In this document: in pieces, positions 7,901 through 11,821 of the stretch
Position numbering within the stretch: the stretch's first letter is position 1
How the letters are laid out: each line of letters begins with the position of its first letter
Assembly (NCBI GenBank): GCA_007118765.1
Contig: SKQZ01000445.1
Coordinates: 1 to 11,821, forward strand
DNA length: 11,821 nucleotides
Direction of reading: 5' to 3'
DNA from: Candidatus Hydrogenedentota bacterium
GTDB lineage: Bacteria; Hydrogenedentota; Hydrogenedentia; Hydrogenedentales; CAITNO01
Position numbers and translations under genes: made by a program
The notes under the pieces: model-generated
The model's database searches: none
What the model was told of the DNA's origin: nothing
Seen by the model: only the letters and a program-made list of their open reading frames with translations

Positions 7901-8201
7901 CAAGTTTGACCGTTCCGTAGCGTATGCATGCGCTGAGATTACCTGTGAACGTCGGCTTGAGACCTCCTTGCGCATTGGTTTCATGAACGCCACCCGGGTT
8001 TGGGTCAATGGCGCGGTGGTGTTTGAAACGCGCCGACAGGTGCCGCATGACCAGTTCGAAACGGATACCGCATCCATTACGTTGCGTCAAGGCAAGAACA
8101 CACTGCTCGTGAAATGCGCCAAGATACCCGGACCGTTCAAGTTCTCCATTGATTTCGAGGACGATGCCACAAAAACACAACATATCAAGTGGTGGAAATA
8201 G
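4920..8201 (+). CDS. Large multidomain glycoside hydrolase family 2 protein
   Basis: A 1093-residue retaining glycosidase of the GH2 clan (beta-galactosidase, beta-glucuronidase, beta-mannosidase relatives). An N-terminal jelly-roll sugar-binding domain (about 10-165) carries WYFRQFEVP and VWLNG. An immunoglobulin-like domain (about 166-260) and a TIM barrel (about 265-585) follow, with RLHIRPAP at 313-320. The acid/base is E378 (WGMLNETG) and the nucleophile E470 (ILSEFG); GYCYTQLSD at 552-560 is the usual late-barrel motif. After a beta-rich linker domain, residues about 695-895 look like an alpha/beta domain resembling a glutamine-amidotransferase-like or trimerisation fold (tentative). 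Residues about 925-1080 form a second jelly roll with VWVNG and LRQGKNTLLVKC. There is no signal peptide, so cytoplasmic location is inferred. TAGAGG at 4908-4913 supports the start. The exact sugar specificity cannot be told. Confidence 0.9.
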   Translation: MAELREELNLGGDWTLVVDPENQGVRASWFESPPQSDALTVHVPAVWDLWLPDYDGVGWYFRQFEVPPEWVGDHVELHFEGVNYYAGVWLNGVGIGAHEGGYTPFAVDASAVLQPGMNRLAVRVIDPKGPDGFGHFKPAELPIAKEMGYWSFGGIWGEVLLKRMPRTRITDVFVKPDLRRKLIMVETTGENIPEDAHIRLTVADTSWQAEGALGAIAVKTPQFIPWHPDAPHLYQLHAELCTGKTVIDRVSVRFGMREFTVKDNRFHLNHRPIYVKGVLYQPDYARTLAAPADIAMARQEIALSKEAGFNMMRLHIRPAPKSILELADELGMLLYEEPSIGWIKQSEYMQKRCETSVREMILRDRNHPSVVIWGMLNETGNADYVTHGGAQTIKDDLCRLARTLDPTRVIIDDSAGVNATREPSRMMRPFRDTFTVYDDLHIYQRAPVDNRIRQYYQNSGEPEQLSILSEFGFGGPEDLVDVLEQYGEERETLKDARFLQKMLDACCQGFRERGLDRLFGDMSGFFQAAQALQSDAVYAQIDAIRANPKVQGYCYTQLSDAGHEFCAGFLDRWRRPKPALQSLAEAQRPMRPLIFLGKTNLCLREKAEITVLLANEAHVSDTADLSLQVVGPTNQVLWKKKRSVKIPRHQSDLWNGVISASGSSGTHRFVVRLMKGMTVLAEASQEFHVFEQAPPSTTAVHILDPHGQWHDAIAPFAKPDNILAPVHIIPPLANTIRAYPDNELMQILAQVKSGAIAVFFSPPDDWNDLAALLDPNIAATPKDAVGGFLPACHYVKLHPLFDKLPARGLMRQPYANVVPGKTFIEMSDEDVCGTFDTTPIAAGNYMVGETTWWGSDILIKRYGGGRIVFTHLRVLENLDEDPVAGRLFVNMLNHFGIRSVPPAAPVPPDQKAVEWLRAQRVQHVRRWMVAGEFPNWDECSGFDTPYPPETHIDFQAVYRGWYQPARWRRWYSCAHSKHIVDLQAAFEPVFQWYPKFDRSVAYACAEITCERRLETSLRIGFMNATRVWVNGAVVFETRRQVPHDQFETDTASITLRQGKNTLLVKCAKIPGPFKFSIDFEDDATKTQHIKWWK

Positions 8202-8247
8202 CATCGCATCCAAACACAACCGGTACTGCGAAGCGGTGTCCGTGTTA

Positions 8248-8267
8248 CCCCGGCAACGCATCCGGGC
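8248..8267. terminator. Hairpin between convergent genes, possible bidirectional terminator
   Basis: CCCGG (8249-8253) can pair with CCGGG (8262-8266) around an eight-base loop, in the 105-base gap where the GH2 gene and the oxidoreductase gene end facing each other. No T-run follows on either strand. The same gap has GCGAAGCG twice in direct orientation (8228-8235 and 8266-8273). A role in termination is suggested by position only. Confidence 0.25.
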
Positions 8268-8306
8268 GAAGCGTATGTAAGCGTAGCGTCGGGCAAGGCC
8301 AATAGG

Positions 8307-9638
8307 CTACACGTGCCACGGGTCACGGTAATCCCGTGTCAACCATTCAGGATTGCCGCTGCCGGGGGCGAAACGCATTTCCCGGGGCTGCCATTTGATG
8401 ACCGCGTGGTTGTAATAGGCCTGGTTCATCAAATGACAACAGATGGCCGTCCTGCCGCCGATCTCCTCGTCTGTAACCGGTTTGGTGCGGTCTTGTACAC
8501 AGTCAAGGAAGTTCCGGATGTGGTCTGTACTCTCATACAGTTTCACCTTCGCATCGGCCAAAAAGTTCTCTTCCAGAAAATCAAGCGCGCCACCGAGGCT
8601 GGCGCCTTCTTCGCCCCTGACAAAGCCGGCTTCTCTCACGCCATTGCGCCATAGATCTATCTGGCCGCGATTGACTTTTACCACACCGTCTGTGCCAAAA
8701 AACTCCACACCGAAACCGTTCACATGCACCACGCGCACGTCGTCGCCGTAGTGCAGCACCGCACCGTTCTTTGCCTCCGGGTCGTCAGGGGGATGTACCT
8801 CGTCCGGGCCGCTGTCGTCCTTGTCAAGTCCCCATTGGGCGATGTCAAGGTGGTGTGCGCCCCAATCGCACACCATGCCGCCGCCATACTCCTTGTAATC
8901 GCGCCAGTCCGGGAAATGGTCATGCAAGCCGCGTGGACTCAATACGGAACTATAGGGGCGCATCGGGGCGGGGCCGATCCACAAATCCCAGTCCAGACCG
9001 GGTTCCATCTCCTCTTCAGGCAAATCACAGGGTACGCCGGGTGGCCCGAAACTGCATTCCACCCGTTCTATCGTGCCGATAACACCGTTGCGCACCAGTT
9101 CACAGGCTATACGAAATTCGCGCGAGGAACGCTGCATGGAACCCGTCTGCAACACGCGCCCGTGTTCCTTCACTGCATTGATGATGGCAACGGACTCATG
9201 AATGTTGTGGGTAAGCGGCTTTTCGCAATAGACATCCTTGCCTGTCTCCAACGCGGCGATGACCTGTACGGCATGCCAATGATCCGGCGTGGCGATACAC
9301 ACCGCGTCAATGTCGTCTCGTGCCACTACCTCCCGAAAATCAACATACGCCGCGCAATCCGCCGAACCGCGGCTCGGCCTTTGTGTATAAAAGCCATTCA
9401 CCCGTTCATGTGCATCCGTGAGGCGTGTGGCATCCACATCACACACCGCTACCACACGACAACGCCGGTGGTTTAGAAATGCGTTTATCAAACCTCTGCT
9501 CTGTTTGCCCATACCGATAAACCCGATGGCAAGTTGATCATTGGGTTTGGTTTCGGCGCCCCAAATACTCGAAGGCAGGATAAACGGCGCGGCAGATGCT
9601 GCCGACATCTTCAGAAACGAACGGCGGGTGGTTTTCAT
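8307..9638 (-). CDS. Tat-exported Gfo/Idh/MocA family oxidoreductase
   Basis: A 443-residue NAD(P)-dependent sugar or cyclitol dehydrogenase of the glucose-fructose oxidoreductase / inositol dehydrogenase family. The N-terminus MKTTRRSFLK is a twin-arginine signal followed by a hydrophobic stretch, with likely cleavage near residue 27. The Rossmann fold starts at IGFIGMGKQSRG (38-49). CIATPDHWH (114-122) and the EKP motif (139-141) follow, then WGAHHLDIAQW (259-269), the region that supplies the catalytic His/Asp in this family. The C-terminal half is the substrate and oligomerisation domain. An in-frame ATG at 9725 would add 29 residues ahead of the Tat signal; I chose 9638 because AAGGAG sits six bases upstream and the twin-arginine motif becomes N-terminal. 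It lies 128 bases downstream of the hydroxypyruvate-isomerase-like gene on the same strand. The substrate is unknown. Confidence 0.9.
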   Translation of the reverse strand: MKTTRRSFLKMSAASAAPFILPSSIWGAETKPNDQLAIGFIGMGKQSRGLINAFLNHRRCRVVAVCDVDATRLTDAHERVNGFYTQRPSRGSADCAAYVDFREVVARDDIDAVCIATPDHWHAVQVIAALETGKDVYCEKPLTHNIHESVAIINAVKEHGRVLQTGSMQRSSREFRIACELVRNGVIGTIERVECSFGPPGVPCDLPEEEMEPGLDWDLWIGPAPMRPYSSVLSPRGLHDHFPDWRDYKEYGGGMVCDWGAHHLDIAQWGLDKDDSGPDEVHPPDDPEAKNGAVLHYGDDVRVVHVNGFGVEFFGTDGVVKVNRGQIDLWRNGVREAGFVRGEEGASLGGALDFLEENFLADAKVKLYESTDHIRNFLDCVQDRTKPVTDEEIGGRTAICCHLMNQAYYNHAVIKWQPREMRFAPGSGNPEWLTRDYRDPWHV

Positions 9639-9644
9639 ACACAG

Positions 9645-9650
9645 CTCCTT
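9645..9650 (-). promoter_or_regulatory. Ribosome binding site fixing the oxidoreductase start
   Basis: Read on the minus strand this is AAGGAG, six bases before the ATG at 9638-9636. It selects the internal start in front of the Tat signal over the upstream in-frame ATG at 9725. Confidence 0.8.
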
Positions 9651-9766
9651 GTGTGTTGTTAAACGAAATGAAGCGGACAGCACTGGGCGGCGCAACGGTC
9701 GCATGCCGATACGCTTATGTTTCAAGCAGAACGTATGCTAAAAAGTGTTTTCCAGGCAGGGTATAC

Positions 9767-10690
9767 TTAGGCCCACCCGTCAAAACACTTGAGCAGGTCC
9801 CGGATGGCGTTTTCTGCGCCGTCGGTATGGCCGCATTCAACAGCGAGATACCCGTCGTAGCCGGTTTCAGCAACCGCCTTGAATACATTGGGGTAGTTGA
9901 TTTCGCCGGTACCGGGCTGGTTACGTCCGGGATGGTCGCCTATATGCATGTGGGCGATGCCGTCAATATTGTTTTGGATATTGGGGATAAGGTTGCCCTC
10001 GGAAATTTGCTGGTGATAGATGTCATACAGCTGTTTGACATTGGGACTGTCCACGGCCAACACGATCATTTGCGCTTGGTCGGTGGTGGTCAACCAGAAA
10101 TTCTGGTGGTCACGCAATTGGTTGAGGGTTTCAAGCACCATGACAATGCCATTATCTTCAAGCATGCCCTTGACACGGCGCAAGAACTTGATAACGTTTT
10201 GGGCGCACTTGTCATAGGTAATGGTCCATTCGGAATGGGTTTCGCCGGTTAACCCCACGATATATTTGCAGCCGAGGCCCTTGGCTTGTTCGATGGCTTC
10301 TCTGCATTGTTCTTCCAAGCGGTCGTGCTGACTTACGTCCAGCATCTCGCCTTGGGTAATGCGTCCGGCGCCCATAATGCAGCTCCATTTGACGCCTGTT
10401 TCTTGGGAAGCCTCAACAAAGGCGTCATAATTGCGTCTGTCGCCGCCCGCGCCCAAGTGCTCCACCGCGGGAAACCCCCATTCCGCAGCCAACTTGAAAA
10501 TATCCATGGGGGTGCTTCGCCGGGGCAGGCAATCACGCAGCCAGTTATAGCTGCACGAGATTTTGAGGGGTAAATGGGCGAAAGGGCGTCCTTCGGGAAC
10601 CGCCGCCATTGCACTTGGTATCCCACCTGCCGCCATGGCGCCCGCGCCTACCGCCGCTGCAGTCAAAAAACTTCTTCGTTTCATGTCCAT
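9767..10690 (-). CDS. Tat-exported hydroxypyruvate-isomerase-like TIM barrel protein
   Basis: A 307-residue member of the sugar-isomerase/epimerase (AP endonuclease family 2) TIM-barrel group, closest in motif pattern to hydroxypyruvate isomerase Hyi. The N-terminus has a KRRSFLT twin-arginine signal, an alanine-rich hydrophobic core and a likely cleavage after AMA at residue 29. Candidate metal ligands or catalytic residues are E187 (VLETLN), D223 and H226 (YDIYH), H249 and D252 (HMHIGDHPG) and E285 (AVEC). The segment PGRNQPGTGEINY (254-266) is strongly Hyi-like. AAGGAG six bases upstream supports the ATG at 10690, although the ATG two codons later is also possible. Upstream, TATATT (minus strand, 10782-10777) is a weak -10 candidate with a poor -35. 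Neighbours suggest it handles a sugar released or oxidised by this locus. The true substrate may not be hydroxypyruvate. Confidence 0.85.
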   Translation of the reverse strand: MDMKRRSFLTAAAVGAGAMAAGGIPSAMAAVPEGRPFAHLPLKISCSYNWLRDCLPRRSTPMDIFKLAAEWGFPAVEHLGAGGDRRNYDAFVEASQETGVKWSCIMGAGRITQGEMLDVSQHDRLEEQCREAIEQAKGLGCKYIVGLTGETHSEWTITYDKCAQNVIKFLRRVKGMLEDNGIVMVLETLNQLRDHQNFWLTTTDQAQMIVLAVDSPNVKQLYDIYHQQISEGNLIPNIQNNIDGIAHMHIGDHPGRNQPGTGEINYPNVFKAVAETGYDGYLAVECGHTDGAENAIRDLLKCFDGWA

Positions 10691-10696
10691 GATGCT

Positions 10697-10702
10697 CTCC
10701 TT
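10697..10702 (-). promoter_or_regulatory. Ribosome binding site of the hydroxypyruvate-isomerase-like gene
   Basis: Minus-strand AAGGAG, six bases before the ATG at 10690 and 12 before the alternative ATG at 10684. The six-base spacing equals that of the downstream oxidoreductase gene and favours the longer form. Confidence 0.7.
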
Positions 10703-10877
10703 GTTGTTCCTGTCGGATTACTTTAACAACGCAACCGTACCTGACCGTCATTGCCGCCAATACACGCGACACAGTCAATATAACAGATTGGCCGGGTTGG
10801 TTCCACAGGGTTTCCTGCATGTATATACGGTAACAGGGTGTTGACCTGTCTCCAGCGTTAATATAGTTGTCGGAGGT

Positions 10878-11821
10878 CTATGTAATGCCTCTTGGCAGCT
10901 GCGTGTCGGTTTCTTTGGCACACGCTTTTATGGCGGCGAGCAATTCGGCGACGATCTCCGGGTGTTCGCTTGCCACATTGAAGCGCTCGCCAATGTCCCT
11001 TTCCAGATGAAATAATTCGATATCGCCGCTGACAAGTTGCAATTTCCAAGGCCCGTTGCGTACGGCTTGAAGTTCGCGACCCCGAAAATAGAAGTATGGT
11101 TGCGAGGGGGAGGTGTCCACCTGCCCTTCCAGCAGCGGCCAGAGATTATTGCCGTCAATGACGCGGTCAGTGGGCACTTCGGCGTTGGCGGCATGCAGGA
11201 GTGTGGGGAAGAGGTCCATCAGGTTGGCGGGCTCCTGAATAATGGTGTCGGCAGGGACGCTCCCGGGGCGCCAGATAATGGCAGGCACACGCACGCCGCC
11301 TTCGTGTGTTGTGCCCTTGGCGTCTCGGAAAGGCCCTGAAGACCCTGCATGCCACGGCTTGTTATCCAAGTCGTCCGGCCCGGGCTGCACCATGCGGTCG
11401 GGCATGTTTATCCATGGGCCATTGTCGCTGACCCAGACGACAATGGTGTTGTCGGCCACGCCCGTTTCGCGCAATGTTTCCATAATCGTGCCAGCGCTCC
11501 AGTCAAGCGCCTCAATCACATCGCCGTAAAGGCCCGCCCGGGAACGCCCGCGAAACTTGTCCGCCGTTGCCAGCGGCAGATGGGGCATGCTATACGGCAC
11601 ATAGAGGAAGAAAGGATGGGAGGCGTTTTCTTTGATAAACCGTACGGCCTCCCCTGTATAACGCACGGTCAGCGTATTTTGATCCACCGGATGCTCTATT
11701 GCCTCGGTATTGCGATACAAAGACAAAGGCTTGTCGGTATTCACCCACGGGCGTATCATGTCGTTGCTGTAAAGGAGCCCGAAATACTCGTCAAAACCGT
11801 GCGAGGTGGGCATAAACGCTT
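10878..11821 (-). CDS. Arylsulfatase A-like sulfatase, N-terminus cut by window edge
   Basis: C-terminal part of a type I sulfatase, which hydrolyses sulfate esters on sugars or aryl compounds using a formylglycine. About 314 codons are visible. The frame stays open to the right edge through Ala-Phe before the first visible Met at 11813, so this Met is internal and the true start is outside. From that Met, MPTSHGFDEYFG (1-12) and YSNDM are the family's mid-N-terminal block. HPFFLYVPYSMPHLPL (66-81) follows, then the metal-binding SDNGPW (129-134), KGTTHEGGVRVP (166-177) and the C-terminal subdomain with RGRELQAVRNGPWKL (244-258). The formylglycine motif CxPSR must lie beyond the edge and cannot be checked, nor can any signal peptide. 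The gene ends 187 bases before the isomerase-like gene on the same strand. The sulfated substrate is unknown. Confidence 0.93.
   Translation of the reverse strand, partial: AFMPTSHGFDEYFGLLYSNDMIRPWVNTDKPLSLYRNTEAIEHPVDQNTLTVRYTGEAVRFIKENASHPFFLYVPYSMPHLPLATADKFRGRSRAGLYGDVIEALDWSAGTIMETLRETGVADNTIVVWVSDNGPWINMPDRMVQPGPDDLDNKPWHAGSSGPFRDAKGTTHEGGVRVPAIIWRPGSVPADTIIQEPANLMDLFPTLLHAANAEVPTDRVIDGNNLWPLLEGQVDTSPSQPYFYFRGRELQAVRNGPWKLQLVSGDIELFHLERDIGERFNVASEHPEIVAELLAAIKACAKETDTQLPRGIT

Noticed and set aside
9639..9725. N-terminal extension of the oxidoreductase from the ATG at 9725.
   Set aside because: It would bury the Tat motif 30 residues in, whereas a strong ribosome binding site sits just before the ATG at 9638.

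Overview
The window is about 11.8 kb of bacterial chromosome with moderately high G+C, densely coding, with no mobile element, CRISPR array, rRNA or tRNA that I can see. The right half carries a sulfatase and two twin-arginine (Tat) exported enzymes, a Gfo/Idh/MocA oxidoreductase and a hydroxypyruvate-isomerase-like TIM barrel, facing a very large glycoside hydrolase family 2 (GH2) protein. That mix is typical of polysaccharide-degrading Planctomycetota, Verrucomicrobiota, Lentisphaerota or Hydrogenedentota-like bacteria. This placement is inferred from gene content only.

Left region (1-4088, + strand): an upstream leader with one plausible promoter, then a tight three-gene operon. It holds lipB (octanoyltransferase for lipoate synthesis), a DUF58 membrane protein whose GTG start is the codon right after the lipB stop, and a polytopic membrane protein with a DUF4129-like C-terminus. 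DUF58 and DUF4129 proteins usually travel with a MoxR ATPase and a transglutaminase-like protein; neither is in this window.

Middle (4089-4803, + strand): lexA, the SOS repressor, with all its self-cleavage residues. Its promoter (TTGATT, 17-base spacer, TATACT) is overlapped by a perfect 11-base inverted repeat that matches the E. coli SOS box at 17 of 20 positions. This gives a very clear autoregulatory operator.

Right region (4804-11821): a 1093-residue multidomain GH2 protein on the + strand converges on three - strand genes. In transcription order these are a sulfatase (N-terminus cut by the window edge), the Tat-exported hydroxypyruvate-isomerase-like protein and the Tat-exported Gfo/Idh/MocA oxidoreductase. 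Together they look like a locus for desulfating and breaking down a sulfated or uronic-acid-rich glycan and oxidising or isomerising the released sugars. The substrate cannot be read from the sequence. I found no convincing wholly new system. The most notable items are the lexA operator, the zero-gap in-frame lipB/DUF58 junction, the two-ended jelly-roll architecture of the GH2 protein, and the mismatch in predicted location between the GH2 protein and its exported neighbours.
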